NCBI GenBank assembly: GCA_002786025.1
Contig: NHNW01000044.1
Location: 62,001 to 126,000, forward strand
Direction of reading: 5' to 3'
DNA from: Zasmidium citrigriseum
Lineage: Eukaryota; Ascomycota; Dothideomycetes; Mycosphaerellales; Mycosphaerellaceae
DNA length: 64,000 nt
Shown: positions 10,121 through 20,847 of the stretch, piece after piece
Position numbering within the stretch: position 1 is the first letter of the stretch
Layout of the letters: each line of letters opens with the position of its first letter
Notes under the pieces: generated by a model
Databases searched by the model: none
Told to the model about the DNA's origin: nothing
What the model saw: only the letters and a program-made list of their open reading frames with translations
Made by a program: the position numbers and the translations under genes

Positions 10121-11465
10121 ACTGCCGATGTACGGAAACTGCACGCGTTTGTTGCACACGACATGTCGTCCCCGTACGAGCGTAGCGCTCGACATCTTCG
10201 ACACGAGGCAACACCCCACACAAGGGATCTCGGCGCTAATGTATACAGCGCGAAATGATGCATACCGAAGATGCAAACGCTCTTGCGCAATCTCGTTGCC
10301 GGATATAGAATTTCTGGAGGGTCTTTCGTAAGATGAAGCAGAAGTGGTTCTGCTTGGCGCTGGTGGGACCGACTGGTTGTACCAGATGGCGCGCGTTTAC
10401 AGAGACAGCGGGCGAGGCTCCGCTGGGGTTTGAGAGGTCGGATGGAAGATTGCTGGGCTGGGAGGTTTTGAATGAGGTCAGCTGATGGGGTTTGATGATA
10501 TCGACAAGGCAAACGGACTGAAGTGCTTTTCTTCTTGTTCAAGCCCCAATGCAACGCTCATCAGCAACATTGCAGCCTAGAGGTGCGGTCAAGAGAGTTA
10601 TGACTCACGATGGACTGCAGCTTCATGAAACACTTCGGACCTGGTTCTAACGACATCGTTCGGCAGTTTGATCGCCGGGTTGCATGGCAGAAGGTTCAGA
10701 TGTGGTTGGAAGCTGCATGGCAAGCCACCCAATCAACATTCACTGACACGCCAAGGCCACTTGGAGCGCGGCTACTGCATCTACGCGCCGACCACCCAGC
10801 CTGCGAAGCGCCCACGACAACATCGAACATTGAAGCGACGCTCTCTGCAAATGCGGCCGGAAAGTGTTTCATCTTGCTAACCGCCAAAGCTACTCTTTGC
10901 ACGACAGCCAAAGTTAGCAACAAGCCATACATGCACCTCGACCGCCAAAACTTCGCTTTGGTCTAGCACCACGGCCGCCATCTTTGTGAAACCTAACCGG
11001 GACCGTTTCATTGCCCCGAGCCGTTTCGACGACTTCTTCTAGCCTTTCCACTGGGTCCATCGTCTGTCAAAGTGCCAGAAGCAGAAGGAGGCCATGGTGC
11101 ACGGATGTTCGCTGCACTGCTCACGGGTTCGTTTCAGGTTTGGCGATGACGCTACTACTGTTGTGTTGCTTTGAATAGCCCTGGTCTATTCGGTATGGAT
11201 ATTCGGTCTCGTGGGCGAGGCATATAGGTATCCATCCTCACCCGTGCTTCCCTCCTCTGACAGAATCTTATCATCGACTGCTTTGACCAGGAGGACGCAA
11301 GCTTGTGACGAGCTCCACGAGTCTCTTTCTGTTTTTTCTTTTGTCTACTATAGGCATTCGTTTGGAGCTGGCCTCCTTTCATGCTAATACTCTAATCGAA
11401 TACTACGACAACGGCCGATCGACAAAAGCGACAGCTCTGGAAGCTACCAATCTGGAATTTTCATC
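10121..11465. other. Long intergenic region
   Basis: 1345 bp without a supported gene. A 118-codon frame at 10610-10966 (+) has no recognisable domain and was not accepted. A pyrimidine-rich tract near 11320-11350 probably belongs to the promoter or leader of the next gene. Confidence 0.35.
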
Positions 11466-13205
11466 ATGGACTTTAGACATGTTACGCCTCCTTCGGACGT
11501 CGACGTTGGAGAATACGATGACTTGCATTGCCCCGGTGGCAGCGCGAGTACCAATGCGACTTATTACCCTCATCAAGACTGGTCACCACAGACTGTGATG
11601 ACTGCTGCCACAACACCTCCGCGATCGCCTATGATCATTCGAGAGAACGGTTCAAGACTACTGCCAAAGCCTCGCGATCAAGATCAACTCATGGAGCCGG
11701 CTTCTGGACCGCCTGCTTTCCCAAGTCATAGCCGGACTGCTTCACTCCCAAGCAATGTCTTTTCGATGCAATTTGGACCTGCGCTTCATGGACGGCCGAA
11801 TCTGGATCGACGCTCGACGAGTCCCCGTGGACGAGCTGCTGTGACGGCGCCGACTCCTGCTCCATCGCCTTACAATCATCTTCAGCCGGAGCCCAGCAGA
11901 CCTTCGATGAGCAATATGAGATCTGTGTCTTCCTCGCACATCTCCAGCGTGAGGTCGCACTCGCGGAATGCATCGTCTTCGAGCATTGATGCTTCAATGC
12001 TTAGTCGATATGGATATCCCACCTATCGACAGAGTCCCACGCCACAGCCGATGAGCTACGGAGCGTCAATGTCTCGCACTCCGAGCGCAATGAGCCATCT
12101 CGCTCCAATCGCAATGCCAGGCGGTCAAGTTCAAAACTACCCCAACAACCGCCGAACAGCCAGCCCTCCCGCCAACCCCTCTCGCCTCTCCGTTGAGGTC
12201 GAAGCACCAACTGAGGAAGAAGACCTCCGAACATCAACAGTCCTCGAATACCTCACAGGCCCCAACCCAACCCCCTCTCTAATCCAGCGAATCAACGACA
12301 CCAACAAACTCCAAAACAGCCACTTCTGGTTCGACATCCGTAACCTACGCTCCTGGTCCGACTTCAACATCTCCACCATCTCCTCAATCCCCGGCCTCCT
12401 CGACCTCCTCAAAATCGATGTTTCTGTCTCCTCGCTCCCAACACCCAGCAAAGTCAATCTCGCTCCAGAAACTCCCGCCCAACTCGCCGAGCTCTGCGCA
12501 AACCACCACGCCGTCAAAGTCAACGCGGCGCTCCGTGTCGCTCAAGGTGACAAGCACATGTCCATGCGAACACTCCGTTCCGCACCTGGTGCCCGACAAC
12601 AACCCGAGTTCGTGGCAAACTACCAATCCGATGCCGAGAAGACCATCTACGGCGACGGTCGCGGCCGCGTAGTCGGTATCGTCAAGTCCTACGACCAATG
12701 GAACTCAGGTTATCGCCACGGCAGCCCCGTCGACAAAATCCGATACCTGGAACACCTCTCCCACCTCCATCGCTTCATGCGCGAACACGGCACCCGCTAC
12801 GGTTTCATCATGACAGAAATCGAACTCGTCTGCGTCCGCATGGGCGGTCCCCCATCATCCACAGACGAAAACATCCCCCTCTTCGGCTACCTCGAGCTCT
12901 CCTCTCCGATCCAGATCTCCACGACCTCCTCCCCAGCTGAGGGAGAACTGAAGATGACAGCGGGCCTCGCGCTCTTTTACTTGCACATGTTAGCCAAGGA
13001 GCAACCTTTCCCCGGACAATTTTATTGGAGGGTTGATGTTGGGGGTCCGACGGCTATGACTAGGAAGAGGCATTTGGAGAGGGATGAGTGGATGCCGAAG
13101 GTTAATCAGCAGGATAAGAGGGGCAGTAAGAGGGTGAGGGGGTGGGTTTGGCCGGATGAGCCTTTGCATAAGAGGGAGTGTGGGAGGGTGAAGAGGAGGT
13201 CTTAA
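11466..13205 (+). CDS. Conserved-looking fungal protein of unknown function
   Basis: A 579-residue single-exon protein I do not recognise. Residues 1-235 are Ser/Pro-rich and low complexity, with many RS and SP dipeptides, so probably disordered and phosphorylated. From about 255 onward it looks globular (FWFDIRNLRSWSDFNIST, SPVDKIRYLEHLSHLHRF, YGFIMTEIELVCVRMGG, LTAGLALFYLHMLAKEQ), suggesting a mixed alpha/beta fold. The last 60 residues are strongly basic (KRGSKRVRG, CGRVKRRS), which could be a nuclear signal. Base use changes to CCTC-rich codons from about 12150 on. The ATG at 11466 is the first in frame. Function is not assigned. Confidence 0.75.
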   Translation: MDFRHVTPPSDVDVGEYDDLHCPGGSASTNATYYPHQDWSPQTVMTAATTPPRSPMIIRENGSRLLPKPRDQDQLMEPASGPPAFPSHSRTASLPSNVFSMQFGPALHGRPNLDRRSTSPRGRAAVTAPTPAPSPYNHLQPEPSRPSMSNMRSVSSSHISSVRSHSRNASSSSIDASMLSRYGYPTYRQSPTPQPMSYGASMSRTPSAMSHLAPIAMPGGQVQNYPNNRRTASPPANPSRLSVEVEAPTEEEDLRTSTVLEYLTGPNPTPSLIQRINDTNKLQNSHFWFDIRNLRSWSDFNISTISSIPGLLDLLKIDVSVSSLPTPSKVNLAPETPAQLAELCANHHAVKVNAALRVAQGDKHMSMRTLRSAPGARQQPEFVANYQSDAEKTIYGDGRGRVVGIVKSYDQWNSGYRHGSPVDKIRYLEHLSHLHRFMREHGTRYGFIMTEIELVCVRMGGPPSSTDENIPLFGYLELSSPIQISTTSSPAEGELKMTAGLALFYLHMLAKEQPFPGQFYWRVDVGGPTAMTRKRHLERDEWMPKVNQQDKRGSKRVRGWVWPDEPLHKRECGRVKRRS

Positions 13206-13429
13206 TGAGATGATGTGTTCACGGCCGATGTTTTTGTTCGCTGCCTGCATTTACGTGGCGTTAGACATGATACCCAGCCGAATGTCGTACAGAGAGAAAA
13301 GCATAGCCATTGGCGTATTTTGAATGAGAATTTGTTTTACAATACAAAGTACACAGCAACTTTGGTCGCTTCTTGTCCGTCCCATCCCATCTAATTCTAG
13401 CAATCAGCAAGTCTGGTGAAACACGTTTT

Positions 13430-14143
13430 CTAAAACTTCCCCCTCAACAAATTCCCAATCATCTCCCGCCCCGTAATCCTCGTCGTAGCCCAAATCGTCG
13501 GGAAATCCATGGTACTCGAAAGAGTATCCGCATATCCGAACGGCAGCATCGGCGGAATCCAGCCTCTCGCATACTCCAGAGCAAAGCACGCGCTTTCCAT
13601 CTTGTACTGCTTCACATCGCCACGGCGCAGGTGGTGCACGGAGCCGACAGGGTAGACTTCAGGCTCGAATTGTCCCGGGACGAAGGCCAGTTGGGTGCCT
13701 TTGATGATGTGGAAGTAGTCGTCGGCCGTGTGGCGGCCCGTGTGGCCTTCGGTTCCTATGGCGGTGCCGAAGATTATGAGGTATTCTGTGATGCCTATCC
13801 AAAGATGTTAGAATGTGTGAAAGGTCGAAAATGGGGAGGGTGGTGGCGTACTGGCATGAATAATATACATCGCCCCCATAGCTCCTCCAGCATTATTAAA
13901 CACCCATTCCTGCTCCAAATTGAGATGAGGTTTTACGCTGTCGATTTCTTGCAGACTGGCCACGATGTGCGAGACGACTGCTTCGGTGTTGTTGCCATGT
14001 TGCTCGAGGGCCGCTTCGGAAATTTGTTTCAGTTGCGTTGGTGTGAAGATGTAGTAGTTCTCGAGGTTTGAGTCGAGGATCAGGTATTGGCGGTATCCGA
14101 TGGCGGCCAGGAGGACTGTGAGGGCCAGGTAGAGGTAGTTCAT
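13430..14143 (-). CDS. ERG2: C-8 sterol isomerase (ERG2 / sigma-1 receptor family)
   Basis: It moves the sterol B-ring double bond from C-8 to C-7 in ergosterol synthesis, at the endoplasmic reticulum membrane. Two exons: 13852-14143 and 13430-13794, with a 57 nt intron (GTACGC, CTAAC branch, ATAG). Spliced length is 218 residues, the usual size. A single N-terminal membrane helix ([15 protein letters not shown]) is followed by the family signatures [19 protein letters not shown], then [20 protein letters not shown] and [10 protein letters not shown]. The C-terminal half has [20 protein letters not shown] and the TMDFPTI.ATT segment. The frame runs 8 codons upstream to a TTG; the ATG at 14143 is the right start and gives the usual length. 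The intron interrupts the HAS|ITEY motif. Confidence 0.96.
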
Positions 14144-14809
14144 CTTTTTGGCTGTGCTTGCAGCCAATGGCGTCCAGGGGTCTGGGGTCTTTTTTGAATT
14201 TTCTGGTCAAGGATTGTGGTGAATCGAATGAGGAATAAAAGAGTCCCCAGGGCCGCCGCTAGTCGGTCCTTTCGTGTTGTTGTTCTATCTGTACAAGTGT
14301 GTTGCCATGGTGGTCTGGTTTTGACGTGTCGTGGAAGGCGCAGAGGTAATCGTACGAGAGGCGCTTGGGCGCGCATGTGGTCAAAGCTCAGCGGAGTGAA
14401 TCCGTTCTGTGGAGACTTCGCGACCTCACCTCCTTCCCACGCAACGCGCGCGTCTGTCCCTACATTCCCTTTTGCTTGCAACGGTCGCATATGCTCTGAA
14501 TCGAGAAAAGATAGGCTCTGACCGACGTTGCAAGCGTGCAAGCCGAAATGGCGGACTTCAAGAGCTTGGTAAGACGGCAGGGCAAGGGAGAGCAAAGATG
14601 AGGATGTACGACTGGATGATGTCTCGATATGCGATCCTGTCTGGGCCAAACAAGCTCTCTACAGTGTCTGGAAGATGATTCAGACGCTCTCGGACAATTT
14701 GATTATTTATATCTGTTTGTGATCACAGTTGAGCGTACTTGCCCTAGCTCGTTGGGAAGGAAAGATGCATGACAGAACCACCTGTGACATTGCTGACTCT
14801 AGATTCAAA
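14144..14809. other. Intergenic, ERG2 promoter side
   Basis: 666 bp upstream of ERG2 and downstream of the STAND-type gene. I saw no clear sterol-response element and no gene. Confidence 0.35.
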
Positions 14810-17440
14810 TCATCCTGGACGAGCTGGCCCGATCGGCTGCGGAGAAACCTCACTCCTCCGTTCATGAAACCTTCGATATGGATGATATTCGCGCAGCGGC
14901 TTCGGGACATGAATCTGATGATACTCGAGCTTTGCGCAACCCTGTGGACACTCCTCGTCTCCAGTGTGCTCGAGAAGCTTTGGCCTGATCTTCTCCGTAA
15001 TCCCGTCCAAGCAGTCCCGGATTTCGGCCAAGAAACTGTCTCGAATCCAATCATAAGATGCTTGTGGGTAGTTGTCCAAGCCATCCTTCAGGCGACACAC
15101 GCCATTTGCGCATCGTCGGATGTCTTTGTCGACGTCGTCCGAGTGTTCGTATTCCATAGTTGCTATGCAGAAATGAATACCACGGTGCCATTCAGGCGCA
15201 CGCAGAACGCATTTGTATCTTCCTAACAACTTCGCGCAAAGTTTGCACTCGTTGTCCAGTCGCTTAGGGGGAACACTTCGTGATCGCGAGTTGGAGAGAC
15301 TGACTCTTCGACTTCGGTTGGCAACTCGAGCAATAGTGTCTGCGTCGTCTCGTGCGACGTAACGGGTGTGACGAGGCAATTGCTAAGTCTCCAAACATAC
15401 TCCCAAAAGGTCGTATGGCTTCTGCCAGACGACACTCTTCCCGGACGATTTCCATACACTGTTGCTGTGGTGGTCAAGATCATCGTTGTTAGATGCATAT
15501 GGCGACCAGCAAATTTGGGTCGGAACGTGAGGTTGTACCTGAAAAGCACCGGGCATCTGCTGCAGCCTGTAGAGGTCAATGGTCCGCGCTATGGATACCG
15601 AAACTTTCCAATCTCGTGGACAGCGACCGTAGGTGAGATGAAGGCTAACATAATCGTCGTGGTTCTCGTTGTACCGGCACAATGGAGCCTTGAGCTCATG
15701 CAATTGCCACAAGCTGGACTCTCGCTCCCCATATTTGCCAAGGTCTATGCCAGCTTCTCGTACAGTGCGTAACCATGATTGGAAGACGTCAACATGCAAG
15801 TGGCTGGTCACCTGGCACCAGTCATACGACAGCTCAGCAATAAGACTAAAAAGTGGTGTTCCTGGTATCAGCGTCGAGTCCTGTGTCGGATCGCACAGTC
15901 GGCTAGGGTCTGCCCCATGCTGCAACGCCGTTAGAGCGATAGCAAGCCAGTCTTTGACGATGTGTTCGACGACGTTTAAGACTAACTCACTAGGAATTTC
16001 GCTCACACGCGAGGCAATTTCACCTAGCATCTTCACGACAAAGTGCAAGACCGAGAAGCCGTGGCTCTCGAGAGTAGCAAGTTGCGGGGAAGAGCTTGTG
16101 AGGCCAAGAATTCGGAGAAATGTGCCAGCCGTGATGAAGTGGTCACGATGGCGGAGGTGCTCGAACATGCCCGGAGCTGAGCGTGCGCTTTCACCAGGGC
16201 CATGGCTGTCCAGAATTGATACCAGGCAATCTTCGTTCATGGCCCAGAGCAGCTTCGTGGTCTGGGATGAAGCAGGGTCCAGCTCAACATCTATCCGGCC
16301 TCCGTCTATCAGTAATTGAAACATCTCCTCTTCAACTCCCCGGAAAGCTAATGTATCCATGAGCCGGTCCGAGTATAGCTCTTGGTGCTTAGACTCCTGC
16401 AGCAACAATTCACAAAGCTCAAGATGGTCCCTCGAGACTGCAATCTGTTTTCACATCAGCAAATCCTGGTGTATAAGCAACAAAATTCTTACATCGAGAA
16501 GGCTAAAGCCATAGACGGGGATCTCGAGGGAATTCCCCATATCGATGTACATTCTGTTTATGAGATCACGCTTGGATTGAACGATAGACCCGGGATTATC
16601 CAAAGCATCCAAGAGGCTCGCGTCTCCCTGAGCTATCAATTTCTGCACAGCTTTGACGTTGCCCGCAGCACATTGAATGAATATCTCGGATCCCGCTGGT
16701 CGAACGTGGTATGTCCTCAGACTAACATTCCAACCACTTTCGGCTCTCGACACGGAGAGGTTCCAGACTTGGGAACTGAGCCACTCCGGGAATCGGATAG
16801 TCCACTGTTTGTCTTTGGCCCGTCTCACTTTCACACGCTGTCGGCTCTTGCAGGTTGCAAGCTTTGCGTGTTTGGAGTCCGGCTGGTCTGCCTCTTCTGA
16901 AATGCGGTTTAGCATCATACTATTTGCCTGAGTCTGCGTCCAGATGAGCTGAAGCTGTGCGTTCTGATACTGGAGCATCTTGGTCTGATCTCGGTGTTGT
17001 CTAGCTTGCTGCTGCGAATAGAACATGAGCAACGACACGGAGAGTGAGCTCTTAGCATGTTCAAGCTCCTCGAAGAGCTTCGCAATCTCCGGATCCCTGA
17101 AGGCTGAAACAAACTTGCCCAGACGGGAGTGTCTGGCAGTGAACGTCTGAATGCTGCCGACGATCCTGTTGATCTTCTCCACTGGCATTTGGCAGCTGGC
17201 GCGACATCGATTCACGAGGTCCGCTTCTGCTGTATCTTGGCACATATGCCTTTCGAGCTGGTCAAGACACAGAGCCATGGTCTCGAGGTCAAACACTAGG
17301 CTTCGGAGCGTTTCCGGTGAGTTCTTCACTGCATCAGTGAAGGCTTTCAGCTTCTGGATGCTCTCGCCTAGCTGGATGGTCAGCGACAGCAGGCCCGCGC
17401 CGGCGGAGACGAGCCCAAGGACTGCTTCGATGCCAGACAT
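14810..17440 (-). CDS. STAND-type N-terminal domain protein with ankyrin-like repeats
   Basis: A probable cytosolic signalling or allorecognition protein. The N-terminal 210 residues start MSGIEAVLGLVSAGAGLLS and match the fungal N-terminal domain found on STAND/NLR proteins (PF17111 type). No NACHT or NB-ARC P-loop follows; instead there are ankyrin-like repeats (IFIQCAAGNVKAVQKLIAQG; FSLLDIAVSRDHLELCELLL). Exon 1 is 16493-17440. A 48 nt intron at 16445-16492 (GTAAGA...AACAG) rebuilds the ankyrin helix. Exon 2 runs from 16444. The frame then meets TAG at 15383-15385, but the same frame stays open to 14810 and encodes a Cys-containing tail (NECKLCAKLLGRYKC). A 75 nt in-frame intron, 15383-15457 (GTATGG...CTTAG), would remove the stop and give 835 residues. 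Without it the protein ends at 15383. Confidence 0.7.
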
Positions 17441-17527
17441 GATGAAGGTGAAATTCCAATGGTCAAGATGAGGTTGTCATGTCCGCGGTGAAGCAGTGAG
17501 CTGAACAGTAAGGTGCAGTCAGCGCAT

Positions 17528-17552
17528 AGCCCCACCGCAGTGGGGCTTTTTT
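17528..17552. repeat. GC hairpin followed by T6
   Basis: A perfect 8 bp stem, AGCCCCAC / GTGGGGCT, with a CGCA loop, then a run of T. It lies about 90 bp upstream of the STAND-type gene start. It looks like a bacterial intrinsic terminator, but in fungal DNA its role is unclear. Confidence 0.6.
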
Positions 17553-17633
17553 GTTGTACAACATTAGGCTCGCATGTCGGCTGTAGTTATGGCAGGGATC
17601 GTAAAGCTCTCATCACTTAGGCCAAGTACTTAC

Positions 17634-19251
17634 CTAGTTCAAGACAAATCCCACCTCCCTTACCTCCTTGACTTTCTCCAAACCCTCACAATAAAACCTC
17701 CATTCCTCCTCACCCTCCTCCACCCGCATCCCCTCCACTCCATCCAAGCTGACCAGCTCCGCGAAATCTTCCAAATCAGTGAGCGTAGTCCCCAGATCAA
17801 CCTCCTCTGGTGTGTAAAGTCCGCAATCAGGTTTGCAGTCGAGGAAACGGTCCTGCGGCAGAGGTCAGCAAGTAGATCCAACGGAAAAGACAGACGGGCG
17901 ACTTACATTATGCTTCAACTTGCAATACTCATGATGTCGGAACTTGTTCACGACATAAGTTCCCTGCACGCCCGACTTATGCAAGATCCCCATAATCTTC
18001 TCAAGCGTCTCCATGGCCGTCGGTCTCTCGTCAGAGCCGGCGGGAGCTGGACTTGAGGAACTGATCCCAAAGAGCACGTTCTCCAGGCGGACATTTCCAA
18101 GCGTGGGAGCGTGACGTTTGAAGAATCCAATCAATCCCTGGATTCCGTTCAGGCAGAAGATCTGACAGCTGGGTCTCCTCGGTCCAGAAGAATGCCACGC
18201 ATCGTCCAAAAGCCTGATAGTAAAGCTCTTTAGGTTTGGACAGGTATATTTCTCCAGATTAAAATTCCACAGAATGGTGCTCTCCCACTGCTTCACCTTC
18301 TTGATCTTCGCCGTACCGATGAGCACGAGCTCCAGACTCTCCAGGTTCGGAGCTGTTGAGGAGGTAAAGGTTCTGGTCAGGTCCTGCCATCGATGTTGTT
18401 CCCAGAGGAGATCGCGCCTTAATCCGTCGTGGAAGAGGTCCAGGCCAAGGGCTAGGTGTTTCAGATTTTGGACTCCTTTGCTGATGGTGGGGAAGAGCGG
18501 TGCGAAGGGGAGAGTGGTCTTGATGGCGATGCTGTTGAACCTTTGCAGATGTGGGCTTGTAATGAGCTCGAGAAGGATGTCAACGTCTGTGACCCGCTCT
18601 TGTCCGCTGGGGGTGTACAAGTACTTCTTGGAGAAGGACGTGATCATATCGTCGGAAATCTGATTGAGGCCTGGCCCTGAGGCGTAGATTTGGTAGGAGA
18701 GGCGTTGTAGTTTCTTGAGTTTCCGGATGGAATCGATGAGGACGGTGGAGGTTAGTCTGTGGGAGTTAGTAGATATTGCATTCCCTTCGAACGTCACGGA
18801 CTTACCTCGCGTGCTGTTCGCTCTCGTCAAAAGGGGACTTCGCTGTCTTCGCGTCGTCTGCGGGAAACCACTTTGGCCAAGTGGCGAGTCTGTCCCGAAG
18901 GGTTCGATTGGACTGACGCGAATCGATCGCTTTCCGTATTTCTTGAAGAGGTACGTCACCCAGAATTACTACCTCCTCGACATCCTGACTGAACGGATGC
19001 TCGCAAATCTGTGGCACCCTTCGCAACGAAGTAAGGGAGGGGTGGATGTAAAGTGTCTTAATCCGACTGTGAGTCGCCGTGAGAGCCTCTCTGGCAAGCT
19101 GCGAGTGTGTCTTTCGCAAATTGAGGATATCGTTTATCGAGAGATACCTGACGATTTCCTGAACTAGCTCGGTGGGAAGATGCATGATACTGGTCTTGAC
19201 TTGTGGACTCCGTTCGGGGATCTGACGCTTTGGTGCCTGGTAGTAGACCAT
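17634..19251 (-). CDS. F-box domain protein
   Basis: A probable substrate adaptor of an SCF ubiquitin ligase. Three exons: 18806-19251, 17907-18756 and 17634-17852. The introns are 18757-18805 (49 nt, GTAAGT, perfect TACTAAC branch, CACAG) and 17853-17906 (54 nt, GTAAGT...CGCAG). The product is 504 residues. An F-box lies near residues 23-60 (MHLPTELVQEIVRYLSINDI, LNLRKTHSQLAREAL). The rest has leucine-rich, weakly repeating segments (NLKHLALGLDLF, APNLESLELVLIG, CPNLKSFTIRL), suggesting a substrate-binding repeat region. I chose the ATG at 19251 (CACACCATGG); the frame is open much further upstream, but that stretch is His/Arg-rich and overlaps the next gene. The stop codon is directly followed by GTAAGT, so an alternative 3' splice form is possible. 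Confidence 0.85.
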
Positions 19252-19655
19252 GGTGTGTGATTTGGACTTGTTAAGTTGGCTCGGTGGACATCTGGACCTT
19301 GGAGGTTGTTGTCGCGAATGGTGCTTGTGACGATGCTCGCGGTATGGTCGCTGCTTGTGATTGCTGTGGTGAGCGCTGTGGTGAGTGCTGTGGTAAGTGA
19401 ACTTGTGAACGAGCAAAGGTAACCTAAAGCATGTGAGCAGTCTGCCTAATTCAAGATCAGACGTTTCAGATATTTTGAAGTGAAGACTCTTGACAGAAGC
19501 CTTCGATATTAATGATTTTTTGATTAGAGTTTGGTGAACGCCGCCCAATCGTACAGCTCGTGATAAGCGCGACAGTCCCGTGACAGTCTCATCAGGGTCT
19601 GAATATCGCTTGTGAAAATGACCAGTGTGCGTGTGCGCCAGGCGGAAGCTTGAAC
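19252..19655. other. Intergenic, F-box gene leader
   Basis: 404 bp between the F-box gene start and the end of the Dap1-like gene on the same strand. It contains a short tandem repeat at 19362-19397. Confidence 0.35.
19362..19397. repeat. Three 12 bp tandem units
   Basis: TGCTGTGGTGAG, CGCTGTGGTGAG and TGCTGTGGTAAG follow directly on each other, in the leader region of the F-box gene. Confidence 0.8.
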
Positions 19656-20223
19656 TCACGACTTCTCGTCCGGCTCTGCCTCCGCGTGGCCCACAGGCAC
19701 AAGCTTGCCCACCACAAGATATTTCTCGTTGAATCTCTCTTCCCATCCTCTCAACGCTTCCATCTCCTCACCGCCCAGGTCTTCCAACTTGTCCAAAGGG
19801 CCGTTCAGATCCTCGGTCAGCATCTCCGGGTCGAAGCTGCCGCATGCCAGGCCTCTTGATGCATCTCGTCCGGCGAAGTTCGCATATGGGCCACCTGGAC
19901 CGTAGAAATTTCGGCCGGGTGTTACATCGAAGATCTTTCCTCGGACTGCGAGATATACGGGCATGTTGTTGGTTCCATTGTAGGGTAAGAGCTGGGGCGG
20001 GGTGAAGATCTTGAAGACTGTCGGGGGTGGTGGTTGCGGGAGAACAGCTGCGGTCTGCTTCGGTCGGAGACGCATGTATACGAGGACCATGAATAGGGAC
20101 AAGAGGATGAGGTTGATCGGAGTAGCGATTGTGGCCCTGATATATGAATCAGTATATTGCTCAGCTGTAATCTGATGCTCGAGCATACACTTCGGCGGCC
20201 GGCGGGGCATCTGAGGAGTTCAT
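19656..20223 (-). CDS. DAP1: Dap1 / PGRMC1-type membrane cytochrome b5-like protein
   Basis: A haem-binding membrane-associated progesterone receptor (MAPR) protein. Yeast Dap1 supports the P450 steps of ergosterol synthesis. Exon 1 is only 35 nt (20189-20223, MNSSDAPPAAE). A 52 nt intron at 20137-20188 (GTATGC, ACTGAT branch, ATCAG) leads to exon 2, 19656-20136. The product is 171 residues. A membrane helix (NLILLSLFMVLVYM) lies near residues 19-32. The cytochrome b5-like core follows: FTPPQLLPYNG, MPVYLAVRGKIFDVT, then RNFYGPGGPYANFAGRDASR, GLACGSFDPE. The length and tyrosines fit the MAPR family. It sits 5.5 kb from ERG2, so two ergosterol-related genes are near each other, which may be chance. 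Confidence 0.92.
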
Positions 20224-20847
20224 GGTGGTTCCTGCATTGCGAGTGAGCTTGTGATGCAAGTATGAGGTATTATCATTTGCACACCTTCCGCCATATTGGG
20301 CTGATTCGCGAATTGTTTGAGAGTAGGTGGTCGGATGGTTGGTGGTAAGCAAGAAAGCGGTTCGGTGATGTCGTCAGGCCGGATGCCGAGCGCGCGCACG
20401 TGCGAAGATGAAACACGCCAGGGATCGAGACCGAAAGCGAGATTCGAATCGTTTGCCCTCGTTTCCGCCGTCCTGAAACGTGCAATCTGCAACACCACCA
20501 CCGCCGCCAACCGTCAACATGCCGTCGCCCGCCAGTGCCTCAATGCCGACTCCTTGACGACGTGCAGGGTGCATCCTGTTCCTCTGATGACGCCCGCGCA
20601 ACCTTGTGTTGGTTCTCGTTCGCTGATCTGTTTGTTGCTGCTAGATACCACCACGCGCTGCTCGTGATATTGAAATACCCTCCCTTCCCGATCGACATTT
20701 TCTTCATCGACAACAGTATTGCATGAGCAATCTTCTCTCTTTCTTCACCGAGTCCATCACGGGACCACGCCACGCGACCGTTTCCACGTTGCCGGGTCGC
20801 AAGCCAATTTTGATGAGAGGACTCAAAACAGCTCAAGGTTTGCAGGC
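20224..20847. promoter_or_regulatory. Divergent promoter region
   Basis: 624 bp between the Dap1-like gene and the next plus-strand gene. The plus-strand frame is open from a TTG at 20719 but has no upstream ATG in frame. No motif recognised. Confidence 0.35.

Noticed and set aside
10610..10966. 118-codon frame in the long intergenic region
   Set aside because: No domain, odd composition, no start context and no splice partners.
13373..14071. 232-codon plus-strand frame over ERG2
   Set aside because: Antisense to the two ERG2 exons and crossing their intron; it is a shadow.
19252..19746. Extended N-terminus for the F-box protein
   Set aside because: The upstream open frame is His/Arg-rich low complexity and overlaps the Dap1-like coding exon; the ATG at 19251 has a far better context.
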